Positions 57,357 to 64,000 of a stretch of 64,000 bases of DNA are shown one piece after another. The notes beneath the pieces are model-generated. The model was not told the DNA's origin, did no database searches, and saw nothing but the letters and a program-made list of their open reading frames with translations. Made by a program: the position numbers and the translations under genes. Origin of the DNA: Thermohalobaculum sp951813525 (GTDB lineage Bacteria > Pseudomonadota > Alphaproteobacteria > Rhodobacterales > Rhodobacteraceae); assembly GCA_951813525.2 (NCBI GenBank), contig CATOTJ020000002.1, positions 682,001 through 746,000 of the forward strand, given 5' to 3'. Position 1 is the first letter of the stretch. Every line of letters starts with the position of its first letter.

Positions 57357-58060
57357 GCGGTCCTCTTCGCTTTCAGTAGACGGGCAGGGCGGCGATCGTG
57401 TGCCTGTTCGAACATGGGCGACACGTTCCGCGCATAGGCCGAAACATTGTCGACCTGCGCCATATGCCGCTTCAGGGCAGGGGTCAGCAGGGCCTCTACC
57501 ACATTTGGCACCTTGCGCGGGTCGTCGAAGTGCAGCCAAAGATAGGCCAGCGGATCGCCGCGCTTCAAAACCCAGTCATGCTTGTCCTGCCATTCCAGCA
57601 CCGCATTCAGCGGGCGCGGCCATGATCGCAGCGGAAACCGACCCGAGACCAATGTTCCCGGCCAACCACGAAACCCCGGCGCAAAGAACGGCGATGTCAG
57701 GTTCAACGCACAATCTTCTTCGGTCACCAGCATCAGGTTCATCGAGATCTGCACCGACGGCACATCGGCCAACCGTTGTGCGTTCGGGGCAATCGGCGTG
57801 ACCAGCCCTTTGAACCCGGCCTGCGAAATGCTGCCTTCCCCGGGCACCATCCGAAACCCGGCGGGCTTGACCCCAGGGGGAGAGCGTTGGATGCGGAGGT
57901 TATAGGGGCTGCGCACCTGCAATATGCGGGCGCCCAATGCCCGGGCCATCGGCGCCGCAAGGGCGGCTTCCTCGCCGCCTAATGGCTCGGGCGGAATAAA
58001 TGCCAACGCCGCCTGCGGGCTGCCACAGCGCCACCCGACATCGACCGGAATGTCGCTCAC
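57338..58060 (-). CDS. unknown protein, paralogue of the next gene upstream
   Basis: A 240-residue protein with a GTG start overlapping the previous stop as GTGA. It shares with its neighbour the block RGWPGTLVSGRFPLRSWPRP (neighbour: RRWPGTMISGRFPMALWPQN), a VTEEDCALNL/VTDEACHMSQ stretch and the overall length, so both come from one duplication. They may belong to the DUF6065-like group. No catalytic motif is recognised; there is no signal peptide. Confidence 0.7.
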   Translation of the reverse strand: MSDIPVDVGWRCGSPQAALAFIPPEPLGGEEAALAAPMARALGARILQVRSPYNLRIQRSPPGVKPAGFRMVPGEGSISQAGFKGLVTPIAPNAQRLADVPSVQISMNLMLVTEEDCALNLTSPFFAPGFRGWPGTLVSGRFPLRSWPRPLNAVLEWQDKHDWVLKRGDPLAYLWLHFDDPRKVPNVVEALLTPALKRHMAQVDNVSAYARNVSPMFEQAHDRRPARLLKAKRTACPAFS

Positions 58061-58797
58061 GCTTCAGCCTCGTCCAAAGGCACCAGCAACCGTTCGGGCC
58101 GCCGCGCCCCGGCGCGTTCCATCACGTCTTCTATGTCCGGCGTCAGATGGTGCAGGCCCTGCATACCCTGCCGATATTCGTCCAATTCCGGCGTTAACGC
58201 TGCCTCGATCAGGTTCGGGCGTTTGTCCGCGTGGTTGAACTCGAACATGAAATAGCAAAGCGGCTCGCCCTGCCGGATCGCCAGCTCTTCCTCGGGCCTG
58301 TCCCATTCAAACGCCCATGTCAGGTTCTGCGGCCACAGCGCCATTGGAAACCGGCCGGAAATCATTGTGCCGGGCCAACGCCGCATATGAGCCGACAAAA
58401 AAGGCGGCAGCTGGCTCATATGACAGGCTTCGTCCGTGACAAAGAAGATCGGCAGCTTGATCTGGATCACCGGCTTTTTCGAGTGACGCCACCGTTCTGG
58501 CGGTTCCATGGTCACAATGCTGTTCAATGTCTCGGGCTGAACGAACGTGCCCTTGGGATTGATATTCAGGTTTGGCTGGCCGTTCCGGTTTTCAAGCGTC
58601 ATGCGGATACCGATGGGGGAGGGCATCTCGACCAACTGGCGCTCCAACGCATTGACGGCGGGACAGTTCTGTACGGCCCGCATCGCCAACGGGCGGTCGC
58701 GCTCGGAAAACACGGTGCGCGGCGGCTGGAAGGCGAACCCGCCAGATGGCTCTGCGAGGCAGTATCCAATGTCAACCGGCTGGGTATTCTGAAACAT
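58057..58797 (-). CDS. unknown protein, first of a paralogous pair
   Basis: A 246-residue protein that starts at ATG 58797 behind GGGGG. It has PVIQIKLPIFFVTDEACHMS and RRWPGTMISGRFPMALWPQN in common with its downstream paralogue. The sequence is rich in Pro, Trp and Met and has the look of a beta-sandwich. In-frame ATGs at 58815 and 58830 are possible alternative starts. It heads a four-gene overlapping operon ending with the ThiE-like gene. Confidence 0.7.
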   Translation of the reverse strand: MFQNTQPVDIGYCLAEPSGGFAFQPPRTVFSERDRPLAMRAVQNCPAVNALERQLVEMPSPIGIRMTLENRNGQPNLNINPKGTFVQPETLNSIVTMEPPERWRHSKKPVIQIKLPIFFVTDEACHMSQLPPFLSAHMRRWPGTMISGRFPMALWPQNLTWAFEWDRPEEELAIRQGEPLCYFMFEFNHADKRPNLIEAALTPELDEYRQGMQGLHHLTPDIEDVMERAGARRPERLLVPLDEAEA

Positions 58798-58913
58798 TGC
58801 GGCCCCCGCAAACATCGTCTTGGCGCCCAATTAACATGGCCTTCCTGGGGATGCCATAACCCCTTGATGGATCCTAAAGGATCGCCAGGGCTCGTCGCCC
58901 TCGTGGCGAGCCA

Positions 58914-59363
58914 TTAACGTCCACGCGGCGTTGGCCGCCAATCGGGCGGCGCCATTTCGAACCCGTCAAAGTCAAAGCCCGGCGAGACCGTGCAACCGAC
59001 CAATGTCCAGGCCCCGACCGATGTCGCCGTCTGCCACCAACCTGCGGGAACGATGCGTTGGGGACGCTGGCCAATTGCGATCTCCGGCCCCAAAAGGAAG
59101 CTTTCCGCGTCATGGCCGTTCGGCGACAGCGTCATCGACAGCGGCCCGCCCGCGTACCAGTGCCAGATCTCGGCGGCATCGACCCTGTGCCAATGGCTGA
59201 CCTCGCCGGCCTTTAGAAAATAATAGATTGCGGTCCCCGACGCGCGATCTCCCGGTGCAGCCTCTGCCCGCCAGGTTTCACGAAACCACCCGCCCTCCGG
59301 GTGTGGTGCCAGCTCTAGGCGATCGATCATCTCATCCGCATTCATCGGCGAAAACTCCGTCAT
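58914..59363 (-). CDS. DUF985-type cupin protein
   Basis: A 149-residue single cupin. LELAPHPEGGWFRETWRAEA is the characteristic start, AIYYFLKAGEVSHWHRVDAA and EIWHWYAGGPLSMTL provide the metal-binding His/Glu, and VPAGWWQTATSVGAWTLVGC the second cupin motif. The fold is firm; the reaction is unknown. A second start at 59345 is possible. Confidence 0.87.
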   Translation of the reverse strand: MTEFSPMNADEMIDRLELAPHPEGGWFRETWRAEAAPGDRASGTAIYYFLKAGEVSHWHRVDAAEIWHWYAGGPLSMTLSPNGHDAESFLLGPEIAIGQRPQRIVPAGWWQTATSVGAWTLVGCTVSPGFDFDGFEMAPPDWRPTPRGR

Positions 59364-59461
59364 ATCAGGGGCCTAACAGCGTTACTTGGCAAGCTTCATC
59401 TCTGACCAATCTACTCTCAGCCGTAGAATCAAGATAACATGACATGGGAAGGGAGCGGGCC

Positions 59462-59593
59462 ATGGCCGGTTTCTTCTTCGTATTCGGGGTCTTGCTGGTC
59501 ATCGCAGCGATGACTACGCAGCTTTTCCTGTCGGCAAATCTCGGCTTCATCAAATGGCCGATCGGCGGCGCTGGTGCGATTTCGCTTGCCTAA
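59462..59593 (+). CDS. 43-residue single-pass membrane peptide
   Basis: An ATG with AAGGGAG six bases upstream opens a 43-codon frame that is nearly all hydrophobic (FFFVFGVLLVIAAMTTQLFL) and then ANLGFIKWPIGG. It could be a true small membrane protein or the N-terminal anchor of the SPFH-type gene whose remains follow directly. The good ribosome-binding site favours translation. Confidence 0.55.
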   Translation: MAGFFFVFGVLLVIAAMTTQLFLSANLGFIKWPIGGAGAISLA

Positions 59594-59619
59594 GGCGGGT
59601 TGGTCGGCGCCCCTTTTTT

Positions 59620-60228
59620 ATGCCGAACCCGTTACAAACACCATGTCCGCACCAGTTCTGGACATCCGAAAACCCGCTCCGCACCGAACTGATTCCGGCC
59701 TTTCAGGAAACCGTCGGCGCGTTGGCGTCCCTGATGGCTGCCGAAGAGTGCTTTTCCGGCGGTAGGGAATAATTCAATATCGAGTCTCAGAGCCAGATGC
59801 AGAACGGCATCGATCTGGTCAAACGCAAGGAAGTGATCCGCCGCGGACAAGCCAAGATCGAAAGAGAACGCGCCCAGATTCTGCTCGAAACTGCGAAAAT
59901 CGACAGCGAAGCCCACCGCGTTGCCGCGGACGCCGAAACCTTCGCAAAGCAACAGATCCTCGAGACCGATGACGCCTTGGCGCAAAAGCTTGGCGCCGAA
60001 ATCCGCATTCAGGAATTGTGGGCCGCTGCCTACGCGCAGCGCCGGGTCCCGCAGCATGTCTTTGGTGTCAGCGGCGGTGTTGGTGGATCGCCGACCGGGG
60101 GTGGACAATCCACGGCGGGTCCTGTAGATGCCGCCGCCATGCTGAGACTGGACACCATAACCAATTATCAACCGGAACGCTTCGCGGCGTTGCCGATGGT
60201 GTCTGTCTTTGCGAAAAGGGGCCTCTGA
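59620..60228 (+). pseudogene. remnant of an SPFH/band-7-type gene with a nonsense codon
   Basis: In one frame, TELIPAFQETVGALASLMAA and ECFSGGRE are followed by TAA (59770-59772), and the same frame then continues FNIESQSQMQNGIDLVKRKE and a long charged helix (AKIERERAQILLETAKIDSE). Relatives of the prohibitin/SPFH type have a Glu (GAA) where the stop is. The N-terminal SPFH core is mostly missing, and an upstream stretch (TMSAPVLDIRK, another frame) suggests a frameshift around 59670. From ATG 59797 a 143-residue C-terminal piece could still be made, but it would have no complete domain. Confidence 0.65.
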
Positions 60229-60309
60229 CCTCAATCTCACTGACAATCGAACCATCGGCGCGCCAACCAGGCGCGGACGAATGCGCGTGGCGGGTCAGGG
60301 AGTAGGAAA

Positions 60310-61719
60310 ATGATTACTGGAAAAGACTTGATCGAATGGGGATATGCCCCGGGAAAATGGATGGGGCAGGCATTGCCCGAGTTGAACCGGGCCGCCGCAG
60401 GCGGCGCGGACCGGGCTGCGCTGCGCGCAATCGCCGATGCCTATCTGCCACCGCCGATCATCGAGTTGCAACCTGCTGACGGCGCCAGTTTCCACCGGGC
60501 GATCGAGGCCGAGACACCGGACGAAGAACGCAACGTTCAGCAGGTCGTCGAGACGATGACCGAACTGATGCGCACGCCGACATTGACCGGCGGGGCGATC
60601 ATGCCCGATGCCTGCCCGGCGGGCGGGCCGGGCACGATCCCCGTCGGCGGTGTGGCTGCCGCCAAGGCAGCAATCCACCCCGGGATGCATTCGGCCGATA
60701 TTTGTTGCTCGGTTGCAATCACCGTGATCGGTGATGTCAAACCCAAGCGGGTCTTGGACGCCGCGCAGAAGATCACCCATTTTGGGGGAGGCGGACGCGC
60801 GCCCGATCAGCTGATGCCGTTGCCGGATCACATCGGGCAGGCCTTTGATGGCGGGAACAAGTTTCTCGATCAGTTGGGCGATTCCGCACGGCAGCATTTC
60901 GGAACCCAGGGTGACGGGAACCACTTCCTATATGTCGGGCGGCTGCGCTCGACCGATCAGGTTGCGCTCGTCACACATCACGGCTCTCGCAAGCCGGGTG
61001 CCCTGCTTTACAAAAGGGGCATGTCGGTGGCCGAAGGGTTCCGCCGTCAGCTTTCGCCCGAGACAAAAAAGCAGAACGCCTGGATCCCCTTCGAAACCGA
61101 GGAAGGCGAGGCCTATTGGCAGGCATTGCAGGTGATCCGCGAATGGACCAAGGCAAGCCATTTCGCGATTCACGATGCGGTGCTGGATGCGATTGGCGCG
61201 GGCGCGGAAGACCGGTTCTGGAACGAGCACAACTTTGTCTTCCAGCGCGGCGACACGTTCCTGCACGGCAAGGGCGCTACACCGGCCTGGGACGGGTTTG
61301 CACCGGATTCGAACGGTCTGGTGATGATCCCGCTCAACATGGCCGAGCCGATTCTGATCGCGCGCGGGCGCGACAAGCGCGAAGCGCTGGGTTTCTGTCC
61401 CCATGGGGCAGGGCGCAACTTCTCGCGTACGGAAGACGCCAGGCGCCATCACGGCATCAAACCGGAAGACAGGGTGGCGAAGGAGACCAAAGGTCTGGAT
61501 ATTCGCTTCTGGGCCGGGCGTCCGGATACCGGCGAATTGCCTTCGGCCTACAAGAATGCCGAAGGTGTTGTTCGTCAGATCCGCAACTTCGGTTTGGCTG
61601 ACGTGGTCGACTATGTCGATCCCTACGGCTGCATCATGGCCGGAGACTGGCAGACTGATTTTCATCGCCGCCGGATGATGGCGAAGAAATCACGAAGCAA
61701 AGAACGCCGCCGCCGTTAA
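60310..61719 (+). CDS. rtcB: RtcB-family RNA ligase
   Basis: A 469-residue RtcB homologue, which joins RNA 2',3'-cyclic phosphate to 5'-OH ends using GTP and Mn2+. The metal Asp/Cys are in MHSADICCSVAITV, the central block is FGTQGDGNHFLYVG, VTHHGSRKPGAL follows, and the guanylylated His is probably the one in GFCPHGAGRNFSR. The C-terminal DVVDYVDPYGCIMAGDW is also usual. The basic tail (KKSRSKERRRR) may bind RNA. No archease or RtcA gene is nearby. GTG/ATG alternatives are not needed; the ATG follows GGGAGTAGG. Confidence 0.92.
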   Translation: MITGKDLIEWGYAPGKWMGQALPELNRAAAGGADRAALRAIADAYLPPPIIELQPADGASFHRAIEAETPDEERNVQQVVETMTELMRTPTLTGGAIMPDACPAGGPGTIPVGGVAAAKAAIHPGMHSADICCSVAITVIGDVKPKRVLDAAQKITHFGGGGRAPDQLMPLPDHIGQAFDGGNKFLDQLGDSARQHFGTQGDGNHFLYVGRLRSTDQVALVTHHGSRKPGALLYKRGMSVAEGFRRQLSPETKKQNAWIPFETEEGEAYWQALQVIREWTKASHFAIHDAVLDAIGAGAEDRFWNEHNFVFQRGDTFLHGKGATPAWDGFAPDSNGLVMIPLNMAEPILIARGRDKREALGFCPHGAGRNFSRTEDARRHHGIKPEDRVAKETKGLDIRFWAGRPDTGELPSAYKNAEGVVRQIRNFGLADVVDYVDPYGCIMAGDWQTDFHRRRMMAKKSRSKERRRR

Positions 61720-61741
61720 GGCCGGTGCCCACCAAAGTTGT

Positions 61742-61768
61742 CCGCCCTGCCGAATGATGGCGGGGCGG
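61742..61768. terminator. hairpin between convergent rtcB and arginase-family genes
   Basis: CCGCCCTGCC (61742-61751) pairs with GGCGGGGCGG (61759-61768) in ten pairs with one T-G, loop of seven. There is no T run, so it may stop transcription weakly or from either side. Confidence 0.45.
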
Positions 61769-61801
61769 GCGGCGACCCGGGCCGCTATCCGGGTGTTGTG
61801 A

Positions 61802-62746
61802 TCAAGCCTGCCGCGCCAGCAACCCGATCATTACTGCCATCAGACGCGAGACTGTCAGTCCGCCCATGCCGTCAAGATCCGCCTCCGGCAGGAACTCGAT
61901 CACATTGATACCGCGAATGCGACCCCGCTCGGCAGCACCGCGAAAGAGATCGAGCATCTGCGTATAGCTAAGCCCGCCCGGAGTTCGTGCCAGAACGCCC
62001 GGTACTACGGCCGGATCGAACGCATCGACATCCAGCGAGATAACGATATCCGATCCCTCCGGTATCAAAGAGAGGGCCGCCGCAACGCCGACCGAGTGCA
62101 GCGTATCTGCCGTGACGACCTCCGCACCCCAGGACACTGCATCCTCGACATCCTTTGGCCAAGCCGAGCCGGTTCCGCGGGCGCCGACCTGCACGATCCG
62201 CTCGAAATGTCCCATCTCGGAAGCGCGGCGCATGGTCGATGACAGGCCAAGCGGCTCGCCCAAATGCTCCTCGCGCCAATCGATATGCGCATCGATCTGC
62301 AGGATTGTCAGCGGCCCATCGTCTTCATAGGCCTGCAACATCGGAATCGGAACGGAATCGTCGCCCCCGATCAGTATCGGCACAGCGTCGCGCGCCAGAA
62401 CCGACTTGATTGCCGCCGTGATCGCCGCCCGGTTTGCAGCGAAGTCTTCGGGGTCGTAGGGCAAGTCCCCACAGTCGGCGGCCAAGATCGATCCATCGGG
62501 AAAGACCGGGCCGCAGAGATCGAAGTTATATCTGGCAAAGTTCGCTGCCGCAGAACCGGAAGCTGCCCTCAATGCGGCTGGCGCCGCCTGACAATACGGG
62601 CCAACGATCTCGTAAGGCGTCGCGCCCAGAGCTCCGATCAGCGCAATGCGCGCGTCGAGGCTTTGCAAATCATCGCAAGCCGGCAGGCCGAAAAAAGTCG
62701 TGACGTCCGCACCACCGAAGAGCCTGCCGATTTGCAGTTCAGTCAT
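61802..62746 (-). CDS. arginase/agmatinase-family protein with an altered first metal motif
   Basis: A 314-residue ureohydrolase-fold protein. Two metal motifs are intact (LQIDAHIDWRE, ISLDVDAFDPAV). The first reads ILIGGDDSVPIP, with Asp where most members have His (GGDHS). C-terminal EFLPEADLDGMGGLTVSR is typical. It may be a ureohydrolase of unusual specificity or a formimidoyl- or guanidino-acid hydrolase. It is distinct from SpeB at 14038. It follows the aldolase gene by three bases, so they are probably co-transcribed. Confidence 0.85.
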   Translation of the reverse strand: MTELQIGRLFGGADVTTFFGLPACDDLQSLDARIALIGALGATPYEIVGPYCQAAPAALRAASGSAAANFARYNFDLCGPVFPDGSILAADCGDLPYDPEDFAANRAAITAAIKSVLARDAVPILIGGDDSVPIPMLQAYEDDGPLTILQIDAHIDWREEHLGEPLGLSSTMRRASEMGHFERIVQVGARGTGSAWPKDVEDAVSWGAEVVTADTLHSVGVAAALSLIPEGSDIVISLDVDAFDPAVVPGVLARTPGGLSYTQMLDLFRGAAERGRIRGINVIEFLPEADLDGMGGLTVSRLMAVMIGLLARQA

Positions 62747-62749
62747 CGA

Positions 62750-63679
62750 TCAGGCCCGGCCCTTGTAGATGTCGATCAGCTTGTTCAGCATATCAATCGC
62801 ATCTGCGCGCGGGCGCTGGAAGGTGTTGCGTCCGATGATCGATCCATTGCCGCCGCCATCACGGATGGCCCGCGCATCATCGTAAACCGAGTTCTCGCCC
62901 TTCTTGGCGCCACCCGAAAACACGACAATCCGGCGCCCGTTGAACGATGACCGCATGCATTCAGCGACACGCTCGGCCTGGCTCTTGATCTTGATCTTCT
63001 CGGACTTGAAGACCTTCTTGGCTTCGGCCAGTTCCAGATGGTCCGTCGACAGCTTGATCTTGATGACGTGCGCACCCAACAGTGCCGCAATCTGGGCGGC
63101 ATAGGCCGCGATATCGATGGCGGTCTCGCCATCCTTCGAAATCGCTTCACCGCGCGGATATGACCAGATGACGGTCGCGACGCCCTTGGCGGCTGCGTCT
63201 TCGCGCATTGCCGAAATTTCTTCGAACATGTCCAGCGCACAATCGCTGCCCGGATAGATCGTGAACCCGATGGCAGAACAGCCAAGGCGCAACGCATCAT
63301 CCACCGACGCTGTAACGGCCTGGTTCTTTCCCGCAGTTGCCGACATCAGCGAGTTGGCCGAATTGCATTTCAGGATCGTGGGGATCTGGCCTGCAAATGT
63401 GTCGGCACCTGCCTCCAGCATTCCAAGCGGCGCGGCATAGGCGTTCAGCCCGGCATCAATTGCCAATTGATAATGATAGTGCGGGTCATAGGCATCCGGG
63501 TTCGGGGCGAAGGACCGGGCCGGGCCATGTTCGAAACCCTGATCGACCGGCAGGATGATCATCTTACCACTGCCACCCAGTTTGCCGTTCATCAGCATAC
63601 GGCACAGATTGCCTTTAACGCCGGGCGTGTCGCCCTCGTAGTTGGCTAGGATCTTTTGGACGGCACGGGTGGCTTTCAT
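62750..63679 (-). CDS. class I fructose-bisphosphate aldolase (DhnA/FbaB type)
   Basis: A 309-residue (beta/alpha)8 Schiff-base aldolase. ILPVDQGFEHGPARSFAPNP is the family's opening, GFTIYPGSDCALDMFEEI follows, and the Schiff-base lysine is in AHVIKIKLSTDHLE. GGAKKGENSVYDDARAIRDG and GSIIGRNTFQRP bind phosphate. It acts in glycolysis/gluconeogenesis. ATG 63679 is preceded by AAAGACCGAGGAGCGTCCCC. Confidence 0.93.
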   Translation of the reverse strand: MKATRAVQKILANYEGDTPGVKGNLCRMLMNGKLGGSGKMIILPVDQGFEHGPARSFAPNPDAYDPHYHYQLAIDAGLNAYAAPLGMLEAGADTFAGQIPTILKCNSANSLMSATAGKNQAVTASVDDALRLGCSAIGFTIYPGSDCALDMFEEISAMREDAAAKGVATVIWSYPRGEAISKDGETAIDIAAYAAQIAALLGAHVIKIKLSTDHLELAEAKKVFKSEKIKIKSQAERVAECMRSSFNGRRIVVFSGGAKKGENSVYDDARAIRDGGGNGSIIGRNTFQRPRADAIDMLNKLIDIYKGRA

Positions 63680-63780
63680 GGGGACGCTCCTCGGTCTTTT
63701 GCGGGCAAAGTAATTTGAACGCGGGGTTAGCCGAGCGTGGGCATAAGGGTCAAGTCACCACGGCGGCGGTGCGTCCAAAT

Positions 63781-63812
63781 GAAAACGCGCGCCCCGGGGA
63801 AGGGCGCGCGTC
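63781..63812 (-). terminator. rho-independent terminator of the gene at the window end
   Basis: A nearly perfect stem of ACGCGCGCCC (63785-63794) with its complement ending at 63811 is followed on the minus strand by TTTTCATTT. Confidence 0.8.
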
Positions 63813-63833
63813 ACTGATCGGTTAGCGAATGGC

Positions 63834-64000
63834 TTACTTGGCGCGATCCGCAATCGCAGCACCCAGGCCGCCATCGTTCCAGATCTGCAATGCCGTGCTC
63901 GACGCATCGGCGGCTGCGGCACGCCAACCGTCATCGTCGGCAAACCGGATATCCATCCGGTCACGCAACGATGCGGCCCCGCGATCGCCACCGGCAGCAG
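63834..64000 (-). CDS. C-terminal end of an unrecognised protein
   Basis: The last 55 codons of a minus-strand gene are visible, ending RFADDDGWRAAAADASSTAL, then IWNDGGLGAAIADRAK and TAA. The sequence is helical and acidic; nothing identifies the product. A strong terminator follows its stop, which supports it as a real gene end. Confidence 0.6.
   Translation of the reverse strand, partial: AAGGDRGAASLRDRMDIRFADDDGWRAAAADASSTALQIWNDGGLGAAIADRAK

Overview
The window is about 62-64% G+C chromosomal DNA from an alphaproteobacterium, most likely a Rhodobacterales/Roseobacter-type organism. The evidence is a ChpT histidine phosphotransferase, the OlsB/OlsA ornithine-lipid pair, a split B12-dependent methionine synthase locus (Bmt, a stand-alone corrinoid protein and DUF1638), DUF1127 and DUF1467 proteins, and an alphaproteobacterial style of tight ATGA/TGATG gene overlaps. 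The name of the organism is an inference.

Layout. 1-16.4 kb is ordinary metabolism: malonate/malonyl-CoA use (decarboxylase and synthetase, convergent), an FAD/Fe-S 2-hydroxyacid dehydrogenase, a serine-glyoxylate type aminotransferase, an acyl-CoA cluster (thioesterase, enoyl-CoA hydratase, family III CoA transferase, Asp/Glu racemase relative), then a minus-strand run with GST, K+ channel, cytochrome b561 and agmatinase. 16.5-19.9 kb is dnaE.

20.1-23.6 kb is the most interesting part. It is a complete 3,458-bp IS1595-family transposon with perfect 23-bp inverted repeats and a perfect 8-bp target duplication (ATAATTTT), inserted in a gene for an exported protein whose original reading frame can be rebuilt across the junction. 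Besides the transposase, the element carries a class II tRNA with a leucine-type body but a UGU (threonine) anticodon loop behind its own promoter; a coiled-coil/winged-helix protein; a second tRNA-like sequence (glycine-type acceptor stem, U73, CCA, T arm, possible UCC loop, no D arm); a 54-aa protein; and a DNA methyltransferase fused to an HNH nuclease. Transposase, methyltransferase-HNH and the 54-aa protein are joined by successive ATGA overlaps, so they form one translational unit.

24.1-28.0 kb holds a paralogue of the interrupted gene, a sulfurtransferase, three tiny exported proteins (two ending in HARPAGR), methylmalonyl-CoA epimerase and a thioesterase. 28.4-32.5 kb is a lower-GC accessory stretch of unrecognised genes ending in an IS1182-family element. 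32.5-46 kb is housekeeping and envelope genes (nitroreductase, GNAT, DUF1501/DUF1800 pair, aspS with an unusual insertion, OmpA lipoprotein, ParA, RNase D). 46.3-50.2 kb is SufE plus the split methionine synthase genes. 50.2-56.5 kb has gmk, a gamma carbonic anhydrase homologue, chpT, olsB, olsA and a glutamine synthetase homologue. 56.5-64 kb has a four-gene overlapping operon of mostly unknown function, an SPFH-type gene remnant, rtcB, an arginase-family protein and a class I aldolase.
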